Part shown: one piece after another, positions 11,870-24,120 of the stretch
Numbering within the stretch: position 1 is the stretch's first letter
How the letters are laid out: each line of letters opens with the position of its first letter
NCBI RefSeq assembly: GCF_000321225.1
Contig: NW_004450478.1
Coordinates: 2,947,634-3,011,633, forward strand
Direction of reading: 5' to 3'
Source: Odobenus rosmarus divergens
Lineage: Eukaryota; Chordata; Mammalia; Carnivora; Odobenidae
DNA: 64,000 nt
Notes under the pieces: generated by a model
What the model was told of the DNA's origin: nothing
Database searches by the model: none
Seen by the model: the letters and a program-made list of their open reading frames with translations, nothing else
Translations under genes and position numbers: made by a program

Positions 11870-14140
11870 CTACAGGTAGGGGCCTCCCAGAAACAAGGGG
11901 GAAGGTTGGAAAGGCCAAGAGGAAGGGGACAACACAGGAGGGGCGAGAGATTACCAACAAGCTAGAGTATTAACCACCTTCCATCCCACTTTTATGTATT
12001 CCAGCATTTGCACAAAATCTTTGACAGTTTTACACACAATTGAAATTAAGAACTACTAAACCCCGTAAATACCAATTAACATCAAAGATCTGCTATTTGT
12101 CGCATACTTTATGTAGATCTCAGTTGTACATTTGAAACCTGCTTATCAATTTTATTCTCACTTTCACAAAATACGTTTATATTTATATCGTTCCTCTACA
12201 CAACAGTCTATACAAAGAACAGCACTGAAGCTTAGTTTTGGGTGGCAAAGCCATCCTGTAGAAGTCAAGCTGTTTGTCAGATAATGTAAGAAAGGTTGAA
12301 TTCAGCATATGAATAACAGCTTAGAAATAACATGAAAAGTGGATTGTGAAATTAAACCTAAAATGAGTTGGTAGTGTCATCTCTATATGCTGAATCCAAG
12401 TAGCGTTTCCAGTCCCCATCCTACTTGACCAGTACCACTTGTCGTTGTTCTCTACTTCATTTTATTAAACAGTTCTTTCCTCAGTTTGACACAGACCATG
12501 CTGGCTTTCTTCTAGATCAGGTGCCCCTTCTCCATTTCTTTGTTAGCTCAACCTTCTCTCCCCCTTAAATCCTAAAGACCAACGCATTAAAACCTCTTTG
12601 CTGGATCCGCTTTTCTACCACATCCAGGCCCATGATTTCAATTACAATCCACATGACAATTCTCAAATTTACCTCTTGTACCCAAATCTCTCCTGAACTC
12701 CAAACAATTGTCCTTTTGATCTCTACTTATTTGAAGGACCACAAATTCAACATCTCATGTATTAGGTTTAGCTCTCTTATGGCATGGTCTGTACTGGATT
12801 AAACTGTATATCCCCACATCACTTCTCTCACATATTTGTAAGAGTGAAAAAGGAAATAAAGTCCAAAGCCCAGAATTTATAGGAATTATGGGATTGTACG
12901 CTTGAAACTCAATTATGAAAAATTAAGGTTATTAGGACATTTTGGCTTCCCCCAGTCATTTCAGGTATACTGTTCTATCATGGAAAGCAGAGTGGCCCTC
13001 TAGTTGAAGCAGGGTTGAGAGAACAAGAACATGCCTTCTAGTTCTCTACCTCCCACTGCTCAAGAGTACATAAAGTACTTCTGGTTAGGAAAACCAGAGC
13101 TTCACAAATGTAGGCAATAGTGGTCTTGTTATAATTCAGAATGGTTCCCGAGGATACTCAGCACTTTGTAAGCCTTTTTGGCTAAAGCAGTGTTTGGAGT
13201 TTTAAATATTTTTCTAGAGAACTAAATTAAAATAAGATTCTCATCTCTTTAAATAAAATTTGGAATATATTTCCTTAAATTTGTGAAAGTAATAAAAATA
13301 CAGGTTTCATAGCAGAATTTAATTTTCCCAGCTTCCAATATTCATGCAGATACATAAAAGTATCTTTAAAGGAAATACTGCAGACTGAATATAAAACTGA
13401 AATCCATTCAGATGAACGTCCACTAATTTCATAACCCATGAAGAAAACTAGAGACATAAGCTTCTTAAAACACACATGCTCTGCCCAGTGAATCAAAACA
13501 ATAAGCACAACCATGAGGAAGGCATAAGATTTATATCCTGTCACTATCTGTCCCTGGCTCCAGGATAGGAGAGTTCAAATGCCATGAAGACAAAACAAAA
13601 GGCAAAGGAAACCGAAAACACAGAACAAAATGGAAAATAAGATGGATACATTGGCAATGACAGTTGCAAGCTCTTATAAAAGCAAAGACTAGGCAAAAAC
13701 TGTTGTATTAATTTTTCTCAATATAAAATAACCTCAAAATGTGTGTAGGCACACATGCATATGCAGATATGTGTGTTTATGTGTGTGTATATATAGGTGA
13801 ACAGGAGCAGGTATGTTATGGATATCAGTATCTAATAAACTCCAACAGTTTAATTTCAACTTTGTCCAACTTTAAAGTAGAATTCTTGTCCAGTACCACA
13901 CTAAATGAATCAAAATCAGTGAAAAGGAACTCCCTTTAAGTATATACTTATCTTTATACTATTAAGAATTTAGCATCACAGCTTTTGAGTTAAATACTTC
14001 TGGAAATATAAAGATACAATTATAGCAGGATAACAGTACTATAAAGACAAATAAGATAGCAATTACTATAAAACTAATTATTAGATGTATAAAAAATCGT
14101 AAAGTCAGAAAATTTGCTTCATGATTTGTGATATAAAATA
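11870..14140. other. Intron 1 segment with an unassigned old repeat
   Basis: Mostly unique AT-rich sequence. Positions about 12,620-12,775 (ACAATTCTCAAATTTACCTC, CTCCTGAACTCCAAACAA, ATTCAACATCTCATG) read as the reverse complement of a dispersed mammalian repeat that I also see near 27.1-28.1 kb. I cannot name the family from memory. A TG/TA-rich run lies at 13,741-13,797. Confidence 0.45.
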
Positions 14141-14146
14141 CTAACT

Positions 14147-14317
14147 GGGGTGCTTGGGTGGCTGAGTTGGTTACACATCAGACTCAGGTCATGATCTCGA
14201 GGGCATGGAATCAAGCACTGTGTGGGGCTCTGTAGTCAGCACGGCATCTGCTTGAGATTCTTTCATTCTGCCCCCACCCCCACTTGCACTCTAAAAAAAA
14301 ATTAAATTTTAAAAAAC
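14147..14317 (+). mobile_element. CAN-SINE, diverged
   Basis: Head GGGGTGCTTGGGTGGCTGAG, then CAGGTCATGATCTCGAGGGC, and a poly(A)-rich tail after CACTTGCACTCT. It is an older copy in which the CT-rich tail is altered. Confidence 0.85.
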
Positions 14318-14703
14318 TAATTATACTGCAAAGAAATAGTTCAGTGAACCACACTGTCAACATAAAATTAGAAATTAAAAACTTCAACAGTAGAAATTTT
14401 TAAATATTCCAGGTAACTATATTAATACTAGGTCAAGAGAAAAATAAGTAACATTAGCAAAAGTTTAATATTACAGACTGATGCCAAACCGTATCTAGAG
14501 GTAAATTCATAGTTTCATATACTTTCATTTTATTACAAAGCAGAAAATAAAAGGATCCTAATTAAGCTGCCAGATAAAAGAACCATGTTTATCTCTCACT
14601 CAGCCCCTCCCCCCCAAAAAAAACCTTAGGAAAAGAGAAACTATAAAGTTTATGAAGTTAACATGTATATTTATAAAAACAAGAGTATCTGGGCTAATAT
14701 TTA

Positions 14704-14908
14704 CAGATTTTTTTATTTATTCATTTGAGAGAGTGTGCACGCATACTAGTGAGAGCAAGCAAGAGCACAGGCAGGGGGAAGGGTCAGGGGGAGAGGGAGA
14801 AGCAGGCTCTCCGCTGAGGGAGACCAACACGGGGCTCAATCCCAGGACCCCAGGACCATGACCTGAACCAAAGAGACACTTAACTGACTGAGCCACCCAG
14901 ATGCCCCT
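14704..14908 (-). mobile_element. CAN-SINE
   Basis: Reversed tail TTTTTTTATTTATTCATTTG, middle GGGAGAAGCAGGCTCTCCGC, reversed head GAGCCACCCAGATGCCCCT. In sense with CADPS2, so it brings an AATAAA-containing tail to the gene strand. Confidence 0.92.
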
Positions 14909-15289
14909 CTAGTTATTTTTTTAAAGAAAGGATAAAATCTGAAGACTGAAAACTGTAGAGAAAACAAGAGATATGGCCAATTCTCCAAAGTCATTTTTGA
15001 ATGCGGAATAAGGAGAATATCTAATAGGATGAAGAGGAAAAAATCCAAAATAGATTCTGGATATAGGTAATTTCATGAGTGAAGTCTTTCTGCTGTCAAA
15101 CAAGCATCTGTTATCTTATATACCAAAAAAAAAGAAAAAAACACTCGAGAAAACTTTATATTCCTCAATACTATTCCTTAAAAATCAAACCTGTTACAAC
15201 GACAGCCAGCATAGAAAACGACAGACCTTTCTGAATACAGGTAAAAAAATAAATGAAAGTCTAGGGAACTGGAAATCAAATGTTCTTTA

Positions 15290-15307
15290 AAAAAAAAAAA
15301 AAAAAAA
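15290..15307. repeat. Poly(A) tract
   Basis: A run of 18 A, with a near match of the SINE tail (CTTTAAAA) before it but no SINE body upstream. Confidence 0.6.
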
Positions 15308-15366
15308 CACAATTAGGGAGCAATTACCCTAGAAATGTAAATATGGTTTAACAATATGAAAACTAG

Positions 15367-15555
15367 GGGTGCTGGGTTGCTCAGTCGTTAAGTGTCTGCC
15401 TTCGGCTCAGGTCATGATCCCAGGGTCCTGGGATCGAGCCCGTCGGGCTCCCTGCTCCGCGGGAAGCCTGCTTCTCCCTCTCCCACTCCCCCTGCTTGTG
15501 TTCCCTCTTTCGCTGTGTCTCTCTGTCAAATAAATAAAATCTTAAAAAAAAAAAA
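15367..15555 (+). mobile_element. CAN-SINE with perfect 11-bp target duplication
   Basis: The full element runs from GGTGCTGGGTTGCTCAGTCG to ATAAATAAAATCTTAAAA. The 11 bases ATGAAAACTAG occur at 15356-15366 and again at 15556-15566, so the insertion boundaries are fixed. The head has lost one or two bases. Confidence 0.97.
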
Positions 15556-15962
15556 ATGAAAACTAGTCACATCAGTAAAATTAAGTTAAGGCAATTACCT
15601 CAACTGATGTCAAGTAATTTGATAACATTCAAAGTCAATTCCTGGTATCTTTATCCTTTTAATGTAAAAAATAGTGTAACAATAAAGAATATTCTAAAAT
15701 ACTAACAATGTATTCTTTGGTATAATACCAAAAGCATTCCTCAGTAAAGCCAGGATAAAGACAAAGGTATGGCAAAAAATACACTGTTCTGAACATTCTT
15801 ACTAGTAACATCAAACAGAAAAGGTAGAGCTACTGGAAAGAACAAGTCATTACTATCAGAAGATTCAGCCACCCACATAGACATTCTAGAAGGATCAGGT
15901 AATCATTACTGAAACAATCAGTAGTATACAGTAACATGAACAGTTAAAATGAAGTTAGTTTA

Positions 15963-16155
15963 GGGGCGCCTGGGTGGCTCAGTTGGTTAAGCATCTGCCT
16001 TCTGCTCAGGTCATGATCCCAGGGTCCTGGGATCCAGCCCCATATCAGGCTCCCTGCAGGGAACCTGCTTCTCCCTCTCCGCAACACCCCCCACCCCCTG
16101 CTTGTGCTTTCTCTCGCTATCTCTCCCTTTCTCAAAAGTCTTTAAAAAATATTAA
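15963..16155 (+). mobile_element. CAN-SINE
   Basis: Intact head GGGGCGCCTGGGTGGCTCAG, CCCAGGGTCCTGGGATCCAG, CTGCTTGTGCTTTCTCTCGC and a short tail. Close to the consensus, hence fairly recent. Confidence 0.95.
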
Positions 16156-16260
16156 GTTTAAAAAAAAGTTTTTTTTAAAAATAGCGTAGTTTAGAATTTA
16201 ACAGTAATAGAAAAAGATAAGCCACAAAAAATTATAAAATGTTTAAAAATAACCTTGGTT

Positions 16261-16410
16261 GGGGCGCCTGGGTGGCTCAGTCGTTAAGCGTCTGCCTTTG
16301 GCTCAGGTCATGGTCCCAGGATCGAGCCCCGCCTGCTTCTCCCTCTCCCACTCCCCCTGCTTGTGTTCCCTCTCTCGCTGTCAAATAAAATCTTTAAAAA
16401 AAAAAAAAAA
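16261..16410 (+). mobile_element. CAN-SINE, internally shortened, with perfect 10-bp target duplication
   Basis: AACCTTGGTT flanks the element at 16251-16260 and 16411-16420. The head is consensus. About 35 bases are missing in the middle (TCATGGTCCCAGG runs directly into ATCGAGCCCCGCC). The tail ends in a run of 17 A. The clean poly(A) and duplication suggest a young insertion. Confidence 0.97.
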
Positions 16411-16574
16411 AACCTTGGTTATAAACCTCAGTCTACATAATGAAACCTACAAAACTTCACAAAGACATGAGAGGCTTTACTAAGAGATGTTTATGTTGCT
16501 AAAAGAGTGAATTTAGTAAAATAGTTTCCCCCAACAGGCTTAACAAAAAAAATGATAGCATCTAGTCTGGAGCA

Positions 16575-16800
16575 TATGCATCAGTAGGCACTAAACTAAG
16601 CACTTTATATGTGTCATCTAATTTAATTATAACAAGAATTCTATGTGGCCATTATCCCCATTTTACTAGTGAAAAAGCCAGCACCCAAAGACAGGAAATG
16701 CCATCCTCATACATGGGGTGGATACATGCATGGATACTACTGAAGAATGAAGCCCGGGCCCTCTGAAGACAATGATCTCCTAGCTGCTTCAATACTGCTG
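16575..16800 (+). repeat. MIR element
   Basis: GTAGGCACTAAACTAAGCAC, TTTATATGTGTCATCTAATT, CCATTATCCCCATTTTACTA and GAATGAAGCCCGGGCC follow the MIR consensus in order on the plus strand. Confidence 0.75.
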
Positions 16801-16809
16801 CAATTAAGA

Positions 16810-18380
16810 AAAAAAAGGGGTGGGGTGGACAGGATGAAAAGAATTTGACAAATAGGAACTAATCCCATCAGGTTATTAAAATACAGGATTATCCTAAATC
16901 AAAATTATATGATACTAGCAATAGGAAGACCTAGATCAATTAGAATAGGTAACCTAGAGAAAGATATAAAGAAAAACATATACAATCTGTAAGTTATTGA
17001 ACACTAGCCTGTGAGGGAACTTCTGCTTGTTTTATTCTTTACTGTATTTCCAAAACATCTGATAGTGTTAAGTAGAGGCATAATAAATATTCGACCAATG
17101 AGTTAATGAAGGAAACAATATAAACTTACAGCTTAGTAATGGAAGTAGAGCATAATCAATTAGGCTGCAAGAACTGCTTAGCCACTTAGGGAAATAAGTC
17201 AACTCCTTGCTTCAAACAATTCTAGATGGGAAGTTGTCAAAGAAACTCAATGTTAAGAGGAAAAAATTGAAGTAGATCTAAAAACAGTAAGAGACAGATT
17301 ATAGAAACCCCCTCCACAAAGGAACGCTATCCTCAACATATAAGAATTCATATCAGTAAAACCAATATCTCAATAGAAAAATGGGAAAAGGATATCAGAC
17401 CATACACATACATTCGTCCTCACAATCAGCTAAGAGCAACTATCATGTCAGCTACCAGACTGGAAAGATAGCCTTTAAATTGGTCATACCCTTTGCCCCA
17501 GTAACATTTTCATTGTAGATTCATCACTAACTTGAAGGTTAGAAAATGGAAATATTCAAACCATAAGGTTTACAAAATGAGGATATAAAATTTCAAAAAG
17601 ACCATCAATGATGCTCTACAAATAGACTCTCAAACGCAAACCAACTTAACCCATTAGTGCTTTTTTTTATTATAGTTGATACACAATGTTAGTTTCAGGT
17701 ACACAACAGTGACTTGACACTAATATAATTTGAAATAGGTTTTCCATACTTTCTACCTAATGCTAAAATGTTGCCAAAAGACTACACAGAAATATCAAAA
17801 CACTTAAAGCTGTTTAAAGAAATTTAAGTACTTAAAAGACAATTATTTAAAAATGCCTCTGAAATTTACTTTTTGAAAGACCTTTATGCACTACTACCGC
17901 ATACACAGGGGAAATATTCCTCCCACTAATGATCTTCAAAGACCTTGGTGAAATTTACTCTTCAGTTAGACATTACTCAGTGTCAACTCCTACTCTGAGA
18001 TTTCACTATACTCCCCCAGTTTATTTTGGGATGGAAGGCAACACTCAGGCTTACCCTGAGCATCCTATATTTTCTGTTGCTAAATCTGGGATCTTGTGGT
18101 TTTATACTGAATTACACAATTGCAAATGCAATTTAATCGCCTCTAGCATATTACCTAAAGACCTTTTAGAAGTCTAATATGTACCGGTCTCCCACTGTAT
18201 TGATTCAATAAAGTGTAGAATATTATTTGGATAGGTTGGTTCCACTCTTAGAGCATCCCTGCTGCCTTTACCTTAATATGGAATACTGGTTTAATTACTC
18301 AGTAATCTCACTCATTACTGAAAATACTTTCACCTTGCCCAGGTTAAAATAAGCTCAGTTCCCTGTAGCTTTAACGACAA
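16810..18380. other. Intron 1 segment
   Basis: AT-rich sequence without recognised exon. It contains the L1 3' fragment at 17,660-17,725 given separately. Confidence 0.5.
17660..17725 (-). mobile_element. Old L1 3' terminal fragment
   Basis: The complement reads ACCTGAAACTAACATTGTG and CAACTATAATAAAAAAAA, matching the last bases of old L1 3' UTRs (ACCTGAAACTAATATAATG...CAACTATA). Only the extreme 3' end is present. Confidence 0.65.
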
Positions 18381-18384
18381 CAAG

Positions 18385-18541
18385 CAGCTGTTCTCAACCT
18401 TGGTTGTACACTGGAATCACCAAGGAAGCTTTAAGACTACAACCTCAGAGACTGATTTCATTAGTTAGGGTTGCAACTTGGATGATGGGATTAAGAGCTC
18501 TCCAGGTAATTCTAACACACAGCTGAAGATAGAAATCACAG
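18385..18541. mobile_element. MER5A-like hAT (Charlie) MITE
   Basis: It begins GTTCTCAACCTTGGTTGTAC ACTGGAATCACC, has AGAGACTGATTTCATTAGTT in the centre, and ends CTCCAGGTAATTCTAACACA CAGCTGAAG, the complement of the left end. This palindromic layout is that of MER5A. The inverted repeat ends are decayed. Confidence 0.75.
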
Positions 18542-19172
18542 GTTTTTGGTTTTTTGGGGGTTTTTAAAGGAAATCCTACTAAACTCCTCAGCTGATTTTG
18601 AAACAAAGGGACCAAAACAGTAGTCCTAAAATGAAGTGTTACCAAATTAGGACAATAGTTTCATAATTTGATTCCTAAACATTCCTAACTTTGGGAAGGT
18701 GCCCTTTGTTCCAATGATACATCCACTAGTTATAGTCATTAGGACTTTTATAGCCTAAAGATTGAAGCACACAGGACTACGTGATCCACCACTTCCTTCC
18801 CAAAGATCTAAATAAACTTGACATGCATACAAAATAGCACAATCACCCAAGAGGCCTGCCTCACTACCAAATAACTGGTGGGATTTTCCACTCAGAATTT
18901 CCATATTTCATAACCTGGCAATTAGTTTTCATTTTAAAATTCTTTAATGACCTTACAAACTGTGCTATCTTGTGAGTGTACAAATAAAGGGAACAGTTTC
19001 CATTAAAAGAAAAAAACGAGGGAAAACAGGATTACGTTATTTCACTTTATAAGCAGTCACGGTCTATCACAAGTACAGCTGATTTCACTTTTGAAAGAAG
19101 CCAACGCCAATATCACTTAATCCATTTGAGTTCTCATTAGCACAACTCATTCCATTAAATTAAGTGCTATGG

Positions 19173-19345
19173 GGGTGCCTGGGTGGCTCAGTCGGTTAAG
19201 CATCTGCCTTCGGCTCAGGTCATGATCCCAGGGTCCTGGGATCCAGCCCCGCATCCGGCTCCCTGCTCCGCAGGAAGCCCGCTTCTCCCTCTCCCACTGC
19301 TTGTGTTCCCTCTCTCGCTGTCTCCGTTAAATAAATCTTTAAAAA
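19173..19345 (+). mobile_element. CAN-SINE with perfect 11-bp target duplication
   Basis: AAGTGCTATGG at 19162-19172 recurs at 19346-19356 after the A-run. Body near consensus: TCAGTCGGTTAAGCATCTGC, ATCCAGCCCCGCATCCGGC, GTGTTCCCTCTCTCGCTGTC. Confidence 0.97.
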
Positions 19346-19773
19346 AAGTGCTATGGCCTCAAGATACCCTGTGGAGGGTTGAAGGAATTGAAGCAACACA
19401 TCTTCCCAAGATACTGAAGTCCAGTCTGAGGTTGCTTTAATGCGTTTCCACCTCACTCCCCAGAGGACAATGTATTCCTGATTAGAAGCCAACATAACCC
19501 ATACCCTACATTTGCACCATCATGTACATGGGATGAATTATCCTAACTCCCAAAGAGGGTGGCTTTAAGACTTTCATAGCTGCTGGAAACCTGCAAACAA
19601 GTACAGCAAGGCATACTACTGGGCTCCTACATTGCTTGTCTCTCAGGTTTGATAGTGGCATTAACAGTTTTCCTCGGCAGTCCTTAGTTCTGTACCAACA
19701 GGTATTACTGTTTTTATGGCTTCCTTTACAAGGGTTGGTGGGGGATCCTGGAGATCTCAAAAAGCATGTTTGG

Positions 19774-19903
19774 GGGGAGTGCGTGGGTAGCTCAGTCGGT
19801 TGGAATATTCAACTCTTGGTTTCAGCTCAGGTTATGGTTTCAGGGTCGTGAGATTGAGCCCCACACCAGGCTCCACAGAGGATCCCTATGAACACTCTAA
19901 AAT
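19774..19903 (+). mobile_element. Diverged carnivore tRNA-SINE, short
   Basis: TGCGTGGGTAGCTCAGTCGG then CAACTCTTGGTTTCAGCTCA and GTGAGATTGAGCCCCACACC: the older SINE form with ACTCTTGATTTCAGC. The tail is short. It lies just before the next SINE. Confidence 0.8.
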
Positions 19904-19910
19904 AAAGCAA

Positions 19911-20072
19911 GGGGTGCCTGGGTGGCTCAATTGTTAAGTGTCTGCCTTCAGCTCAGGTCATGGTCCCAGGGTCCTGGGATCAAGTTCCACATTGGGCCCC
20001 CTGCTCGGTGGGAGGCCTACTTCTCCCTCTCCCACACCCCCTGCTTGTGTTCCTACTGTCAAAATCTTAAGG
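19911..20072 (+). mobile_element. CAN-SINE
   Basis: GGGGTGCCTGGGTGGCTCAA, TCCCAGGGTCCTGGGATCAA, CCCTGCTTGTGTTCCTACTG and a short tail TCAAAATCTTAAGG. Placed directly after an older SINE in the same orientation. Confidence 0.93.
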
Positions 20073-20074
20073 TA

Positions 20075-21725
20075 AAATCCACATGTTTAAGAACATTAGT
20101 TTCCAAAGATTAGAGGACTTTGCTTTTGCCCCTTTTCCCCAAACTATACCTAATTCTTTGAAACATGGACTAAATCGGACACTTCCACGTATCCAGACAA
20201 GTTTTTATAGGATAGACCCTGCTGAGAATACATCAAGGCCACAGTTGTAGCTTTGGCACCAAAGAGGGGCAACACAGCACTAAGACAAGGACTCTTAGCA
20301 TAAGGTAAGGGATTCTCAACCTTTGCAAATCTGTAGGGTTTTTCTAGAAAACCGGCTTCCTCTGAACTTGGGGGATCATCTAAGCAGTTAAGAATGTTAA
20401 AGACATAAGGGGCTATCATTCCCAGAGATAAAAAAAATGGCCATTTTATTGTAATGGAACATTCAGATGTCAGTTCCAGGGAAGAGCCTACCTTGTTTTT
20501 TCACCCAATACTATTTCCCTATAATGCACTCTTCCTGAACAGTTTTACCTAATGAGCTTACTTCCCCCACATCTGTCATTTCACAGTATTTGCATACATT
20601 TCCCAAATTTAGAATTAAAGGAAAATTATGCAAAGTGGTGGGAATGATTATTCTATGAAGGTTTAATAAGTCAATTTAGTGATTACAGTGGCCATGCACA
20701 TAAAATGCAAAGAACATGAGTATAGGATTCATAGTTATTAGGTACTATTTTCATTAATTCCTTATTTCTGAATAGTTGGCTCCTTCAACAGCTGACTTTA
20801 CTAAATCCAATGAAAACAAAAACCATGCAACCACTAGAAACCTACAGACCCAGCTAAACTATTAGCATTTTAAGTCCTGTACATCTAGAACGTAGTTATA
20901 AGTGGAGACCTGTAGTCTAAGCCCGTATCTGTATGAGCGAATGTACTTAACCTCTGCTACGGTGGCCATTGTTTGTCAGACTCTTCCTACCTTCTAATCA
21001 CCTGTTCACCTGTTTTTTCCTACAGGGTCCCCAGCTTTTCCAAAGGCTCAACAACCTGCCTTTATAGTTTGCCTTATGATGAAACAGTTGTGATGATGTG
21101 TCACTGTTTTGTAGTTTCAACACTGATCCCACCTTTAACCAAAGATCTAGAGTCATACAAAGTTTATTGCTGTGGTGTTTGGATAGTGCAAAAGTAACCA
21201 AGGTAAATAAGCATCAGGCTTAGGCACTTCCCAGCTGAAGTCCTTTTCCCATTAGTGGTTACTTCGTATTTGTATCACACGTGAACCCCTGGGTATGTTC
21301 GTTCAGGTGGTGTGACCACGGGTACGAAGCTTTGTCAGTACCTGGGTCCAGCCATCAGTAGTCACAGGGCCTAACTGCCATCCGCCGGCCACCGTGATTG
21401 CTCCGAGTCGAAGTTTTCCAGCCAAAAAGCAAAGAAAGGCATGTTTTAGTCAACCGAGTTTAATGCTACTAAGCTTTCACAAATAACTCCTGGATAAAAC
21501 CCCTAACTTGATTTGTGGGCCTTCTAACCAAGAAAAGGGGGGGGCCCCAAAACCACAATGGGGCTCAGCTCTAGTTCACGGAAACTCACCTGCCCTTAAC
21601 AGAGCTAGGACAGTCAAGGTAAGGGTCTTGTCATCTATAGAATGAAGACGCTTTTAGATCTCAATGAGAATTTCTAAAATTCTTAGTTTTGAGTAAGCAG
21701 CAATACGCATTTCAACATTTAAGCC
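20075..21725. other. Intron 1 segment, nothing recognised
   Basis: Unique-looking sequence. A short GGATTCTCAACCTTTGCAAA at about 20,308 resembles a hAT end but has no partner. Confidence 0.45.
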
Positions 21726-21742
21726 TTTAAATCCTTTTACTA

Positions 21743-21905
21743 AAGGTGCCTGGGTGGCTCAGTCATTAAGCATCTACCTTCAGCTCGGGTCAGGGTCCTG
21801 GGATCAAAGCCCCACATCGGGCTCCCTGCTCAGGCAGGAAGCCTGCTACTCCCTCTCCCACTCCCCCCTGCTTGTGTTCCCTGTCTGTCAAAATCTAAAA
21901 AAAAG
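21743..21905 (+). mobile_element. CAN-SINE with perfect 14-bp target duplication
   Basis: AAATCCTTTTACTA occurs at 21729-21742 and again at 21906-21919. Between them lies a SINE from AAGGTGCCTGGGTGGCTCAG to CTGTCTGTCAAAATCTAAAA, with part of the CTCAGGTCATGATCC segment lost. Confidence 0.97.
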
Positions 21906-21924
21906 AAATCCTTTTACTAGATAC

Positions 21925-23825
21925 CTAAACTTGAAGATACAGAATAGAAACATATGACGGATTAGTGATTTTGCAATTACACTATTTTTATATAACTAAT
22001 TCGACTTAAAGTTTGGCATTGACTTGTGCAAATTCACAATATGAATTCCCACTTCACTGTCCTAGGAGGAAACCTACTGCCAAGAAATGCTCCAGCTCTT
22101 TAGTAAGCATGTTTATTTAAAAAAAGCCTTTTGAATAAGGGAAATACACAGGCTGTTATATGGCCTCGCCCTTAATTCACAAAAGTTAATCTGACCGTAT
22201 GCAATTCTCTCATTTACAGAATTGAAGTCTCCAAGCATTCCAAACATTTTTGCTGAGATCAGATGATCAGATGCAGGGTTTTGTTTGGATTTGGTAACAC
22301 CTGGATAAGGTTATAACAATAGTTTCCTTAGTATGAATGTACCTGTTTGAAAGTTGAAGTTCTGTAGAAACTTTTTAAATAGGAGTCAGATCTGTAGCTA
22401 CAAATGAGTTTCAAAATGTGAAGTTAGCGGATACTGTGCTACCAGTGTCTTTTTACAGAAGTCAAAAAAGTCCGAACAGATACCGTTAGTTTAACTATAT
22501 TTTATTTTACTGTTATGTTAATCACCATACATTACATCGTTAGTGATACATTTTTACACATTTTATACTTTAATACACTAAAAATAAGCTTAAATGACGT
22601 ATGATCAAAGTGATGACTGGATGACATTCAGAAGCATTATACAGAACCACATAGAACACAAGCCAAAAGTTACCTACACTAAGTTAAGGACTAGTGAAGT
22701 TAAAAGCTGCTTGACCTATGGAAGTGAAGCAACAGGTAATACAATGAGGAAGCACTTACCTATGAGTGGGATGGAAGGTACGCAAGAACTCCATGGGGTG
22801 CTCACAACCGACCTGAGGGATAGTAACTTCAATCATGCCAATTCGTTTGACATTATGCTTATATGCTCTCCTCCAAAATGAGGAATTTGCCTAGAAAGTA
22901 CCAACATCTTTTCCAGCTCTAGCCTTGTGACTGAATTACCTACAGGTTAGGTTCTGGAAGGATCTGTAATCAGGTGACAGCTGTGGAGAATCCTCCCTCC
23001 CGTAAGGACTACCAGAGAATGAAGGGTTCAAAACAGCTTTCTTGGTTTAGGTGTATTTTTAAAGACTGGATAAATGAGGGTGGGAGGGTGGCGGGAAGAC
23101 TGCCTTTAGTGGAAGATGTAGTGGTGTTTCAGAAGGCAGTTCAAAACGCTTTCCAAATTTTTTTGAAATGCCTCACATGCTTAATTCTTCAAAAAACACC
23201 TATGCATCAAAACATGCCTTGGGCAAATTACAAGCTCTCTGGATCTCCACGTATTGTTCAACTAAGGAGATAGATTTCTCCTTAAACTTTAGGTTCATCA
23301 TTCTATTAGAAATATTTACTAGACGTGATTTGGAACATTTACCCGATTAGGGCAACTTGAGTCATGACTTTCATGTGTTCCTACATTAGTACCCTAGAAT
23401 CTAGTTTTAAAACTAAGGTCGGAAGATACTACACCTGGAACTCCTTATCACTTTGGGATTAAAAAAAAGCATTTAAGTGACAATGCGCTAATCCTGTTTT
23501 TCATCAATAGTGCGTTTCATTAGGCTTGCCCAGACCAGGAATTACCAACCTACAGCAACTCCACCAAACTCCGTACCGTCTCCAAGGTTTAGGATTTGAA
23601 GTCCTAGTTTTACAGCAATATAGGAAACTTAACTTTTATTCACTGGGGAAAATCTCTACCCCTTCGCCCTAGTGAAGGCTTTTCTAGCTAACAGAAGTGC
23701 CCAGATTCCACCTGCTTCGCCTAACTACACAGTCATTTACACCCACAGCAAAGCCCAGCTCCAGCTGAACTGGGTAGACAGGAATGCACCACTGTTGTTA
23801 GAAAATTAAGTTGGTGGGAGCTGCG
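21925..23825. other. Intron 1 segment next to the promoter
   Basis: Unique-looking sequence, with only the small L1 3' fragment at 22,497-22,548. Open frames of 95-99 codons near 22.6-23.3 kb lack protein-like features. Confidence 0.5.
22497..22548 (-). mobile_element. Carnivore L1 3' end fragment
   Basis: TTATGTTAATCACCATACAT TACATCGTTAG is the complement of the carnivore L1 terminal text CTAATGATGTAATGTATGGT GATTAACATAA seen in three other places in this window. Confidence 0.75.
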
Positions 23826-24120
23826 TTCTAACCTGGCCGGAGCGGAGCCCCACCGGGTGCCGCACAGCCGGCGCTACCGGTTACTCTCACGGATGCCGAG
23901 CTGACAGCTTCTGCCAACGGAAAGTGGGGGCTGGGGGAGTACGCGTCCTCTGCAACCCGATACCCAGCCAGCTAAAGCACGGTCTTCCCTCGAACCTCGA
24001 AGACCAACAAAAATAGTACCCGCGTTGAACAAGGGCAGAGGGCAAGCGACCCAGAGGTCTCCCAGGAGAAAACTCCGGAGAGGAAGAAGTGGCGGCTAGA
24101 GGCGGCCGGTCCTGCGTGCA

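Noticed and set aside
15963..16050. tRNA-like A and B box sequences in SINE heads
   Set aside because: They are the RNA polymerase III promoter of tRNA-derived SINEs. The cloverleaf is degenerate and continues into the SINE body, so these are not tRNA genes.
19183..19440. A family of similar small proteins with the phrase AQSVKHLPSAQVMIPGSWD at many places (for example 15974, 19183, 33335, 39656, 50590, 61889)
   Set aside because: This is the translation of the SINE head in one frame. Repetition comes from the transposon, not from a gene family.
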